Source: Pyrinomonadaceae bacterium (GTDB lineage: Bacteria; Acidobacteriota; Blastocatellia; Pyrinomonadales; Pyrinomonadaceae). Taken from it: DNA of 10,136 nucleotides. The position numbers were made by a program, and so were the translations under genes. Positions 1-6,333 of the stretch are shown here, piece by piece (position 1 is the stretch's first letter; the number at the start of each line of letters is the position of its first letter). The DNA is taken from contig JACMMN010000077.1 of the NCBI GenBank assembly GCA_014379075.1, forward strand, positions 1 through 10,136, read 5' to 3'. Below the pieces are notes generated by a model. That model searched no databases and was not told the origin of the DNA. It worked only from the letters and a program-made list of their open reading frames with translations.

Positions 1-506
1 CCTCTCAAAAATCCAAGGAATTCGAAAAAACCCCGAAAACAGAAAAGGAAGCCGTCGATTATGCTTTCGAGATCCTGAGCAACGTAGCACAGGCGAACAG
101 CACGCAGTGGAGCATTGTCTACGATCAGAAGCGGTCTATGATTTACTTCCGCACACGCCAATCGCCATCTATTAAAAGCGTCGATATGAAGGCGTTCGAT
201 TACGCCTGCGGAACACCCGTAAAGATTATCGACATAGATACTAAAACCGCCGGTGACATTTCTGCGTCGTTCAAAAATTATTCCCGCGAAGCAAACCGCG
301 ACCTGATCGAACGGGCATTTGGCGGAACCGATTTCCTGAAAGGCTTGCCGCAAACCGCTAAAGACGGTTATGCCGCTTTCCCGGAACGCTTTGCCTGCTC
401 GAACACGGTAAATACAGCCAAGGCACAGACGCAGCACACCGCAAATATGTTTCATTACATCGCTTACCCGGCCCTCTACGTTTACAAACAATTAGTTTCT
501 TCGTAA
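1..506 (+). CDS. Linear amide C-N hydrolase (choloylglycine hydrolase / penicillin V acylase family), C-terminal part
   Basis: This is the 3' end of a gene that begins before the window; the reading frame is open from base 3 to the TAA at 504-506. About 167 residues are visible. They contain the family's C-terminal block: an alpha segment (AFEILSNVAQ), then TQWSIVYDQ, then IYFRTR, then FDYACGTPVKIIDID, followed by a helical tail. These match the C-terminal half of Ntn-hydrolases that cleave linear amides (bile salt hydrolases, penicillin V acylases and relatives). The N-terminal nucleophile Cys, which would decide activity, lies outside the window, so the substrate cannot be assigned. The tail after about residue 90 has extra helical sequence ending in LVSS. 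lpxI follows after 18 nt on the same strand with no terminator, so co-transcription is likely. The family assignment rests on recalled motif similarity. Confidence 0.75.
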   Translation, partial: SQKSKEFEKTPKTEKEAVDYAFEILSNVAQANSTQWSIVYDQKRSMIYFRTRQSPSIKSVDMKAFDYACGTPVKIIDIDTKTAGDISASFKNYSREANRDLIERAFGGTDFLKGLPQTAKDGYAAFPERFACSNTVNTAKAQTQHTANMFHYIAYPALYVYKQLVSS

Positions 507-524
507 TAATATAGTCCGATCGAT

Positions 525-1337
525 ATGAAATTCGGACTCATCGCCGGCAACGGCAGCTTCCCGTTCCTCGTTGCCGAAAGCGCGAAGAAGAGCGGCGCCC
601 ATCTTTCGGTCGTCGCGATCCGCGAGGAAACCGATCCGCGTATAGAGTCGGTCGCCGAAGACCTCATCTGGGTCGGCATCGGCCAGCTCGGAAAAATGAT
701 CTCTCATTTCAAAAAGCAAGGCGTGACGAAAGTGATAATGGCCGGGCAGGTCAAACATGTCCAGATTTTCTCGGGTGCGTTGCCCGATGTGCGAATGATT
801 AAAATGCTGTGGAATCTGCCGCGCAGAAATACGATCGCATTGATCGGCGGCATCGCGGACGAATTGGCGAAGGAAGGCATCGAGCTGATAGATTCGACAT
901 ATTTTAATCAGGACCATCTTGCACCAGCCGGAATTCTCACAAAGCGAAAACCGAACGAAATCGAGCTTGGCAATATCGAATACGGCCTGCACATCGCCGG
1001 TGAACTCTCACGGCTCGACCTCGGCCAAACCATAGTCGTCCGGGCGAACGCTTGCGTTGCAATCGAAGCGATGGAAGGCACGGATGCTACCATCAAACGA
1101 GCGGGCGAACTCGCAAAAGGAAAACTCACAGTAGTAAAAACCGCCAAACCGAATCAGGACATGCGCTTCGACGTCCCGGTCGTCGGCGTGCCGACAATCG
1201 AAACCATGATCGCCGCCGGCGCGACATGTCTTTCGATCACTGCCAGTAAGACTCTCATTTTCGACCGTGACGAAATGCTCCGCATCGCCGATAAGAACAA
1301 AATTTGTGTCGTAGGCTCCAGCATCGAAACAATTTAA
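525..1337 (+). CDS. lpxI: UDP-2,3-diacylglucosamine pyrophosphatase LpxI (DUF1009 family)
   Basis: LpxI hydrolyses UDP-2,3-diacylglucosamine to lipid X and UMP in the cytoplasm, the fourth step of lipid A synthesis; it replaces LpxH in many Gram-negatives. At 270 aa the protein has the normal family length. Visible family blocks are the N-terminal GLIAGNGSFPFLVAESA (residues 4-20), IMAGQVKH (71-78), the region from 168 containing GQTIVVRANACVAIEAMEG, TDATIKRAGE (186-195), and AKPNQDMRFDVPVVGVPT (207-224). The last block carries Asp216, which probably corresponds to the Asp found essential in Caulobacter LpxI. The C-terminal AGATCLSI and ASKTLIFD are also typical. The ATG at 525 opens directly on the conserved N-terminus, although no clear Shine-Dalgarno precedes it. 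The gene stands apart from any other lpx gene in this window. It shows that the organism makes lipid A and has an outer membrane. Confidence 0.93.
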   Translation: MKFGLIAGNGSFPFLVAESAKKSGAHLSVVAIREETDPRIESVAEDLIWVGIGQLGKMISHFKKQGVTKVIMAGQVKHVQIFSGALPDVRMIKMLWNLPRRNTIALIGGIADELAKEGIELIDSTYFNQDHLAPAGILTKRKPNEIELGNIEYGLHIAGELSRLDLGQTIVVRANACVAIEAMEGTDATIKRAGELAKGKLTVVKTAKPNQDMRFDVPVVGVPTIETMIAAGATCLSITASKTLIFDRDEMLRIADKNKICVVGSSIETI

Positions 1338-1415
1338 GAGTTTTCTGCGTAAAATCACAATCGCAGTTTGGCGAAGGGATTCGACTAACTGTCACTACAC
1401 ACCCTCGGAGATAAA

Positions 1416-3080
1416 ATGAGAAAAAACTTTTTTGCCTTTTTATTAGCTATAACTTTACTTCTACCGTCAGTCGCTTTCGGCCAGGCGGTGGTCAAAATAT
1501 CCAACGCCGAACGAGCAATGGCCACCGGAGTGACCGCCGAACAGCTTAAACAATATCTGTATTTCGTTGCCTCCGACGCCATGGGCGGCCGCGACACCCC
1601 TTCTCAGGGCCTGGACGTTACCGCCGAATTCATCAAAATGAACCTCTGGAAATGGGGCTTTAAACCAGCGGGCGACAACGGCACTTTCTTCCAGAAAATG
1701 ACCTTGAATCGTGAAGCAGTTGATACGGCAAACGCTTTCATGGAAGTCGGCGGTCAGCGTTACGCATTCGGCGAAGATTTTTTCCGCATGGCCGGGAATA
1801 CGACTGGAACGCTCGAGAAGCCTCTCGTTTTCGTCGGTAACGGGTGGCTCGTCAAGTCAAAGAACATTGACTCTTACGCCGGTCTGGATGTCAGCGGCAA
1901 GATCGTCGTCGTTCAAATGCAGGGCGCTCCCACCAATGCGTCGCTTAGAATTCTGCCCAAAGGCGTCACGCAGGCTGATCTAAAACCGGCGGCAAAAGGT
2001 ACCGATTGGGCCGATCCCGCTGCGTATGCTCAACAGAAAGGTGCCGCCGGCCTTATTTACATAGCCTCGCCTGAATTGCAGGGTTTCTGGGGTCAGATCA
2101 AACAATTTTTAGGGCGCGGCGGTGCGATGAAGGTCAAAGGGCTGGAAGATGAGCCGGCTCCGACAACTTCCGCCTTGCCGGTAATTTTGGCCTCGCAAAA
2201 GGTCGGTGAAGCTTTGTTCGCCGGTGAATCGGCCAATTCGGTCAAGACGCCCGATACCGCTCCGTTTACCTTCAGCCCGGCGAAAAAAATCGGCATTTCG
2301 GTTAAAGGTATAACGGACACCGCGACGACTCAGAATGTCGTGGCAATCTGGGAAGGCAGCGATCCGATCTTGAAAAATGAGATGGTGGCCATCGGTGCCC
2401 ATTACGATCATGTCGGAACTAATCCGAACGCCCCGGGCCCGGACAAAATATGGAACGGTGCGGATGACGACGGTTCGGGCACAGTCGCCGTTCTCGCGAT
2501 CGCCGAGGCTTTGGCAAAAGCGAAAACACGCCCGAAACGTTCGATCCTTTTCGTCTGGCACGCCGGCGAGGAGAAAGGCTTGTGGGGCAGTGAATATTTC
2601 AATAAATTCCCGACGGTGGATATCAAACAGGTCGTCGCGCAGCTAAACATCGACATGATCGGCCGCAGCCGCAAAGCCGATGACGTGAATCCAAAAAACA
2701 AGGACCTATCCGGTGAGAACGCGATCTACGTCATCGGTGCGGAAATGATGAGTTCGACGCTCGGTGCGATAACGAAGCAAACGAACGACGCTTATCTGAA
2801 AATGACCTACGACTATCGCTACGACGACCCGAAAGACACTAACCGATTCTTCTTCCGTTCCGACCACTTCAATTACGCGGTCAACGGAATCCCGGTCGCG
2901 TTCTGGTTCGACGGCGTTCACGAAGATTATCACGGCCCCGGCGATCACGCCGACAAGATCGATTACGCAAAAATGGAAAAGGTCACGCGGACGATCATGC
3001 TGACGATGCTGGAAATTTCCGATCTCAAGGAAAGACCCAAGGTCGATAAGCAGCTGCCTGCGGAACTTACTCAGCGTTAA
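1416..3080 (+). CDS. Secreted M28-family zinc aminopeptidase with PA-like insert
   Basis: A 554-aa exported metallopeptidase of the M28 (aminopeptidase Y / glutamate carboxypeptidase-like) family. Residues 1-24 form a signal peptide (MRKN, a hydrophobic core, then AFGQA). Residues about 135-285 look like the protease-associated (PA) insert, including KPLVFVGNGW and SGKIVVVQMQG. The catalytic co-catalytic zinc site is complete: His329 in GAHYDHVG, Asp350 in NGADDDGSG, the general base Glu385 and ligand Glu386 in HAGEEKGLWGSEYF, Asp413 in NIDMIGR, and His506 in HEDYHGPGDHADKIDY. A Shine-Dalgarno GGAG at about 1405-1408 supports the ATG at 1416. The likely role is removal of N-terminal residues from peptides in the periplasm or outside the cell; the exact specificity cannot be read from the sequence. 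A rho-independent terminator follows within 10 nt of the stop, so this gene ends the plus-strand block. Confidence 0.93.
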   Translation: MRKNFFAFLLAITLLLPSVAFGQAVVKISNAERAMATGVTAEQLKQYLYFVASDAMGGRDTPSQGLDVTAEFIKMNLWKWGFKPAGDNGTFFQKMTLNREAVDTANAFMEVGGQRYAFGEDFFRMAGNTTGTLEKPLVFVGNGWLVKSKNIDSYAGLDVSGKIVVVQMQGAPTNASLRILPKGVTQADLKPAAKGTDWADPAAYAQQKGAAGLIYIASPELQGFWGQIKQFLGRGGAMKVKGLEDEPAPTTSALPVILASQKVGEALFAGESANSVKTPDTAPFTFSPAKKIGISVKGITDTATTQNVVAIWEGSDPILKNEMVAIGAHYDHVGTNPNAPGPDKIWNGADDDGSGTVAVLAIAEALAKAKTRPKRSILFVWHAGEEKGLWGSEYFNKFPTVDIKQVVAQLNIDMIGRSRKADDVNPKNKDLSGENAIYVIGAEMMSSTLGAITKQTNDAYLKMTYDYRYDDPKDTNRFFFRSDHFNYAVNGIPVAFWFDGVHEDYHGPGDHADKIDYAKMEKVTRTIMLTMLEISDLKERPKVDKQLPAELTQR

Positions 3081-3083
3081 AAG

Positions 3084-3115
3084 AAAAAGGGGAGCAATGG
3101 CAATGCTCCCTTTTT
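3084..3115. terminator. Bidirectional rho-independent terminator between convergent genes
   Basis: A perfect 7-bp stem, GGGAGCA (3090-3096) with TGCTCCC (3104-3110), has a 7-nt loop. It is followed by TTTTT on the plus strand (3111-3115) and preceded by AAAAA (3084-3088), which becomes a T-tract on the minus strand. It lies 9 nt after the M28 peptidase stop and 20 nt after the stop of the convergent minus-strand gene, so it can terminate both. Confidence 0.88.
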
Positions 3116-3129
3116 AAGTTCAATCGATC

Positions 3130-4449
3130 CTAGTTCTGGATATGCACTTGCGGTTTTTTCGCCAAGACCTTTTCACACCGCTCCAAAAAACGCGCAAGAA
3201 TATCCTGACGAACTTCTTTGTACGTGAGCTTTTTCGGCTCTTCCCTTTCGGATTCTACTACGGCTTCGTCTTCGAACGATGAGGCGGCGGGAGCATCGTT
3301 TTCGGAATCTTCGGTTATCGAATTTACTTGAGAATCGACATCGGCTGACGCTTCATTCTCCGGCTCATTTTCCGTTTCAACTTCCCCACTGTCTTCTTCG
3401 TAGGCGATCTCACTATACCGTTCCGCAAGAGAAGAAGCTTGCTGATCATCAAGGATTGCTGAGATCGAATTCATCAGTTCGGAGACTGCGTACGCATCAG
3501 AACTATTCCGAAGCTGCTCAAGCAGGTAGGTGGGCAGCCGAGCATCGCCCCATCGCTGCACGAGTTCGACGAGTTCGGCGTCACCGCGAATAGAACGCGA
3601 TTCTTCCTCGCCTTCTGCATTCGCCGAAGCACCGTTAAGCAAAAGATCGGACAGGGCCTGTTTCTGATTTGCGTCCAACATTTTCGCAAAAATAATGCTG
3701 CCCGTTTCAAAGAGTTCCTCGGATTGCTCGGCTCCGGCATCCTCCGGCTCTATAACTTCACCCCTGGCGATCTTCTCTTTTAGTTCCTGGGCACTTTTCT
3801 CTTGCCATTCCATGTTTTGGGCGCTCTGGAGCAATTCGAAAGTCCCTTCCCAGCGTGTCGCCGGGTCTTCGGCACAGCGGATTAGCCATTGCACGATGTC
3901 AGATGCCTCCACCTTTTCGGCGGCGAATATCGAATTCAATTCCTTTATTCTCGCTTCATAAACGCCGATCTCCTCGGTCGAAAGTTTCTTCGTGCCGTCG
4001 CGGTAATCAGTCAATTTTGGGTCTTCACCATCCTCGCTTTTTTTCAAAAACAACAATAAACTGTCGCCGGGTTCCAATGGAACAATGCCTTCCTCGTCTT
4101 CCATCTCCTCGCTTTCGTCCGGCCCCTCACTCACGGCGCCGGTGTTTTTGTATCTGTAATCAACCTCGTCCAGCACAAAGAATTTGCGGCTCTCGCCTTT
4201 TAGGCTAGATGAAATACTAAAATGCTTTTTGATTGAAATAGCAGTGTAATCCGGTGTGTCTTCGCTAACTTCGCCGTCCTCCGTTTTATCGAAGCGGGCG
4301 ATATGAATGGAATCGCTGTTTTGATAAAGCGAGAGAAGAGTTTCCGGCATTTTTACCGGACACCTGCGTGTTCTGGCAGCAGCGGGAAGGAAAAAAATGG
4401 CAAATAAAAGAATAAGAATTGCGGCAGCGGAAAGAACGGACTTCAACAT
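3130..4449 (-). CDS. Exported acidic protein of unknown function, 439 aa
   Basis: I do not recognise a named family. Residues 1-25 are a signal peptide or N-terminal anchor (MLKS, a strongly hydrophobic stretch, then PAAA), with a Cys at position 30 just after the likely cleavage point. Residues 31-150 look like a compact beta-rich domain (TLLSLYQNSDSIHIARFDKT; SISSSLKGESRKFFVLDEV; GDSLLLFLKK), interrupted by an acidic loop at 108-120 that is mostly Glu and Asp. Residues 160-350 are largely helical and may be HEAT-like or coiled. Residues 349-406 form a long disordered linker rich in Glu, Asp, Ser and Asn, followed by a basic/helical tail (YKEVRQDILARFLERCEKVL). AGGAG lies about 9 nt before the ATG and supports this start. 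It is probably exported to the periplasm or outer surface. The nearest upstream gene is rsmI, 128 nt away with no clear terminator between them, so read-through is possible. Confidence 0.82.
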   Translation of the reverse strand: MLKSVLSAAAILILLFAIFFLPAAARTRRCPVKMPETLLSLYQNSDSIHIARFDKTEDGEVSEDTPDYTAISIKKHFSISSSLKGESRKFFVLDEVDYRYKNTGAVSEGPDESEEMEDEEGIVPLEPGDSLLLFLKKSEDGEDPKLTDYRDGTKKLSTEEIGVYEARIKELNSIFAAEKVEASDIVQWLIRCAEDPATRWEGTFELLQSAQNMEWQEKSAQELKEKIARGEVIEPEDAGAEQSEELFETGSIIFAKMLDANQKQALSDLLLNGASANAEGEEESRSIRGDAELVELVQRWGDARLPTYLLEQLRNSSDAYAVSELMNSISAILDDQQASSLAERYSEIAYEEDSGEVETENEPENEASADVDSQVNSITEDSENDAPAASSFEDEAVVESEREEPKKLTYKEVRQDILARFLERCEKVLAKKPQVHIQN

Positions 4450-4504
4450 ATATGAAACTCCTAAAATCTAAATTCTCGTCGGGCGCGCTTGTCTTTCAGA
4501 CTCG

Positions 4505-4524
4505 GCAACTTTCATAAAAGTTGC
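4505..4524. repeat. Inverted repeat / hairpin between rsmI and the acidic-protein gene
   Basis: GCAACTTT (4505-4512) and AAAGTTGC (4517-4524) form a perfect 8-bp stem with a CATA loop. There is no T-tract on either side, so it is not a canonical terminator. It sits about 55 nt before the start codon of the minus-strand acidic-protein gene and could be an mRNA processing or stability hairpin, or an operator. The function is unknown. Confidence 0.45.
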
Positions 4525-4577
4525 TTCGGCGGAAAAATCACTTTATTCTTAGACACCGAATCGCTCAAAAAGTTCCA

Positions 4578-5411
4578 CTATTGCTTTTGCGATTGGAGGA
4601 TGCGGTAAGCTTCGGATTTACTCATCCCGAATTCCTTCGCGGCCTTCTTCAAAGCCGCTCTCGGTTCGATTCCGCCGCCTTCCATTTCCTTCACTCGCTC
4701 GGCAATCGTGTGCAGATTATTCTTCACAATTTCGCCCGTTGCGGCCCTTTCAATTACCAGAACGATCTCTCCTTTGGAATTTGCAGAAGAATATTTTTCC
4801 GCAAGATCTTTTAGTTCGCCGCGAACGATTTCCTCGTGCAGTTTCGTCAATTCGCGGGCCACAGCTGCCTGCCGATTGCCTAAAACATCCAGGCAATCGA
4901 CCAGCGATTTTCCGAGGCGGTGCGGCGATTCATAAAAGGCCAGCGTTGCAGGAATTTGTTTCACTTCATCAAGCCGCTTTCGCCTTTGTCCCTTTTTTGA
5001 AGGCAAAAATCCGCCGAAAAACAAAGAATCCGTCGGAAGGCCGGAGGCAATTGCCGCATTCACAAACGCAACGGCTCCTGGAATAGGAACGACAGTTGCT
5101 CCGATCTCATAAGCCTTTTGCACCATTTTATATCCGGGATCGTTAATTCCGGTAGTGCCCGCATCTGAAATTATTGCGATGGATTTTCCTTGTTTTAGAA
5201 TCTCCGCAAATTCATCGGAACGCTCCAATTCGTTGTGCTCGTGATAACTGACGAGCTTGTTTGAGATCTCGTAAAAGTTAAGAAGTTTGCGGGAATGGCG
5301 CGTGTCTTCGCAGGCGATTTGTTCCACGTTTTTAAGAATTTCGATCGCGCGAAACGATATATCCTGTAGGTTTCCGATCGGCGTTGCGACAAGGTAAAGT
5401 GTTCCGGCCAT
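4578..5411 (-). CDS. rsmI: 16S rRNA (cytidine(1402)-2'-O)-methyltransferase RsmI
   Basis: RsmI uses S-adenosylmethionine to methylate the 2'-O of C1402 in the ribosomal decoding centre. At 277 aa the protein has normal length. It begins with the hallmark LYLVATPIGNLQDIS (residues 5-19), followed by ACEDTRHSRKLL (33-44), SYHEHNE (55-61), the SAM-pocket block SDAGTTGINDPG (82-93), VVPIPGAVAFVNA (107-119), SGLPTDSLFFGGFLP (123-137), FYESPHRL (159-166), AVARELTKLHEEIVRG (183-198) and GEIVLVIE (214-221). The C-terminal helical domain typical of the family (about 230-277) is present, ending in a helix-turn-helix-like GMSKSEAYRILQ. Residue 87 is Thr (codon ACT), where most relatives have Pro in SDAGTP. 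No Shine-Dalgarno precedes the ATG at 5411; an inverted repeat takes in the start codon instead (see the 5405-5452 entry). Confidence 0.95.
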   Translation of the reverse strand: MAGTLYLVATPIGNLQDISFRAIEILKNVEQIACEDTRHSRKLLNFYEISNKLVSYHEHNELERSDEFAEILKQGKSIAIISDAGTTGINDPGYKMVQKAYEIGATVVPIPGAVAFVNAAIASGLPTDSLFFGGFLPSKKGQRRKRLDEVKQIPATLAFYESPHRLGKSLVDCLDVLGNRQAAVARELTKLHEEIVRGELKDLAEKYSSANSKGEIVLVIERAATGEIVKNNLHTIAERVKEMEGGGIEPRAALKKAAKEFGMSKSEAYRILQSQKQ

Positions 5412-5452
5412 GAAGAGATGGTAAATCGTAAATCGTAAATCGTAAATGGCCG
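5405..5452 (-). promoter_or_regulatory. Possible rsmI leader stem-loop enclosing the start codon
   Basis: CGGCCAT (5405-5411) and ATGGCCG (5446-5452) are perfect 7-nt inverted arms. On the minus-strand transcript the second arm begins with the rsmI AUG itself, and the 34-nt loop consists mainly of the heptamer repeat. If the stem forms, the start codon is paired. The arms are seen directly; a regulatory role is inference, and the large loop makes the fold only moderately stable. Confidence 0.35.
5421..5447. repeat. Heptanucleotide tandem repeat (GTAAATC), about 3.9 copies
   Basis: The 7-bp unit GTAAATC is repeated three times without error (5421-5441), followed by a partial fourth GTAAAT (5442-5447). 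It lies 10 nt before the rsmI start on the transcribed minus strand, where it reads as GATTTAC units. Heptamer repeats of this kind can expand and contract by slippage. Similar GATTTAC-type repeats occur between genes in several bacterial groups, as I recall. Confidence 0.9.
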
Positions 5453-5457
5453 TTACG

Positions 5458-5487
5458 AAAAAAGCCCGAGCTATGAAAACTCGGGCT
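5458..5487 (-). terminator. Rho-independent terminator of the Gly/Asn-rich protein gene
   Basis: The arms AGCCCGAG (5463-5470) and CTCGGGCT (5480-5487) form a perfect 8-bp, GC-rich stem with a 9-nt loop. On the minus strand the stem is followed directly by TTTTTT (the A-run at 5458-5463). It lies about 57 nt after the stop of the secreted Gly/Asn-rich protein gene and separates that gene from rsmI. Confidence 0.9.
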
Positions 5488-5488
5488 C

Positions 5489-5526
5489 CCGGATGAAACT
5501 GCTATCCGGTTCAAAAGTGCCGGATA
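5489..5526. repeat. Three mutually exclusive CCGGAT / ATCCGG hairpin arms
   Basis: CCGGAT at 5489-5494, ATCCGG at 5504-5509 (inside TATCCGG 5503-5509) and CCGGATA at 5520-5526 are present. The middle arm can pair with either neighbour: 7 bp with the right arm, 6 bp with the left. In the minus-strand transcript this lies in the 3' untranslated part, just before the terminator hairpin. The arrangement resembles alternative hairpins, but there is no evidence of a switch. Confidence 0.45.
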
Positions 5527-5543
5527 TCAATCCATTTTTCTGT

Positions 5544-6119
5544 TTAGAACGGAAGCGGGAAAGGCACTCTATTTCTCCAATCGCCGTTTCGGCTGTTGCG
5601 ATTGTTTCTGTTATTCCGATTATTGTTATTGTAGCCGTAGGTATTTGCTATCACATTTAAATCCTGCCGCATGCTGTTCCATTGACCCTGAATATTTCTG
5701 CCTCGTGAATTGTAAATCGTCCGATCTATCTGCGAAGCAATATCCAAAACTCTACGGGCTTCGTCGGCACTATTGTTCAAATTTCGGCCGTTGCCGTACT
5801 TATCTTCGAGCCTATCGGTCGCTTTTGAGAACTGATCAGCCAGATTCTCCAAGTTGTCGCTATCGTTGTAACCGTAGCCGCCACGCCGATCATCCCGGTC
5901 GTCCCGCCTGTCATCATAACGGTCGGTCGCTTTTTCAAAATTCTTCGCTCCGTTTTTCAGGTTTTTGACGGTCGAACGTATATTGTATCCGCTGCCGTTA
6001 TAGCCACCGTTGTTTCCGCCGTATCCACCGCCATTCCACTGCGCCGACGCAATCGCGGGCAAGCCTAAAATTAATAAAGAAAATGCACTGATCGCTAACA
6101 AACTCTTACTTCTATTCAT
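5544..6119 (-). CDS. Secreted Gly/Tyr/Asn-rich protein of unknown function, 191 aa
   Basis: I do not recognise a named family. Residues 1-26 are a clear signal peptide (MNRSKSLL, hydrophobic core, AIASA). The mature protein starts with a Gly/Tyr/Asn-rich stretch (27-47). Two related segments follow, AKNFEKATDRYDD (58-70) and ADQFSKATDRLED (94-106); both contain F-x-KATDR and suggest an internal duplication. They are separated by a charged Asp/Arg run (69-79) and a Gly/Tyr patch. Residues 115-163 form a more ordered helical part (SADEARRVLDIASQIDRTIY; QWNSMRQDLNVIANTYGY). The tail has Asn/Arg repeats (164-178) and ends in PFPLPF. An in-frame ATG at 6134 would add five residues, but GGAG lies 7 nt before the ATG at 6119, so I chose the latter. 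It is probably extracellular or envelope-associated. Promoter-region palindromes and its own terminator make it a monocistronic unit. Confidence 0.85.
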   Translation of the reverse strand: MNRSKSLLAISAFSLLILGLPAIASAQWNGGGYGGNNGGYNGSGYNIRSTVKNLKNGAKNFEKATDRYDDRRDDRDDRRGGYGYNDSDNLENLADQFSKATDRLEDKYGNGRNLNNSADEARRVLDIASQIDRTIYNSRGRNIQGQWNSMRQDLNVIANTYGYNNNNRNNRNNRNSRNGDWRNRVPFPLPF

Positions 6120-6146
6120 CGTTTTCTCCAGCATTTATTATTCTCA

Positions 6147-6207
6147 GGCAATGTCCCAGCCATTGCACTTACCGTAAGTGCAATGTGTGTGCCAATAATT
6201 GCAATTG
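6147..6207 (-). promoter_or_regulatory. Palindrome-rich promoter/operator region of the Gly/Asn-rich gene
   Basis: A perfect palindrome with 12-nt arms, CATTGCACTTAC (6161-6172) and GTAAGTGCAATG (6174-6185), is centred on C6173. It lies 42-66 nt upstream of the start codon at 6119. A second perfect palindrome, AATTGCAATT, is at 6197-6206, and another GCAATG half-site is at 6148-6153. The shared core is GCAAT/ATTGC. On the minus strand an AATAAT box (about 6136-6141) could serve as the -10 element, which would place the 25-bp palindrome over the -35 region, as expected for an operator. There is no T-tract, so it is not a terminator. The regulator is unknown. Confidence 0.5.
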
Positions 6208-6219
6208 ATCGAAAACGAC

Positions 6220-6247
6220 AAAAAAGCCTCATATTCACGAGGCTTTT
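6220..6247 (-). terminator. Rho-independent terminator of the S8 peptidase gene
   Basis: AAAAGCCTC (6222-6230) and GAGGCTTTT (6239-6247) form a perfect 9-bp stem with an 8-nt loop. On the minus strand the stem runs into TTTTTT (the A-run 6220-6225). It lies about 87 nt after the stop of the S8 peptidase. The plus-strand side has only four T residues, so it acts mainly on minus-strand transcription. Confidence 0.88.
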
Positions 6248-6284
6248 CTGATTTATTGAATTTTGGAGATTAGGTAGAATGAAT

Positions 6285-6310
6285 GTTTTGGTAGATTTAT
6301 CCACCAAAAC
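6285..6310. repeat. Inverted repeat in the 3' region of the S8 peptidase gene
   Basis: GTTTTGGTAGA (6285-6295) and TCCACCAAAAC (6300-6310) pair at 10 of 11 positions around a 4-nt loop. It is 24 nt beyond the stop of the S8 gene and upstream of that gene's terminator. No T-tract follows on either strand, so it is probably a transcript-end stabilising hairpin or a protein site; this cannot be decided from sequence. Confidence 0.45.
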
Positions 6311-6333
6311 GTAAAGTTATGCTCAAGGCAACT

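Noticed and set aside
492..992. Minus-strand open frame of 166 codons opposite lpxI
   Set aside because: lpxI on the other strand has full-length family conservation; the antisense frame has none.
6161..6185. The 25-bp palindrome as a terminator
   Set aside because: There is no T-tract on either side, and a proper terminator for the preceding S8 gene already lies at 6220-6247.
6116..6307. Minus-strand open frame of 63 codons upstream of the Gly/Asn-rich gene
   Set aside because: It spans the S8 terminator hairpin and the 25-bp palindrome and overlaps the start of the downstream gene; its composition is not protein-like.
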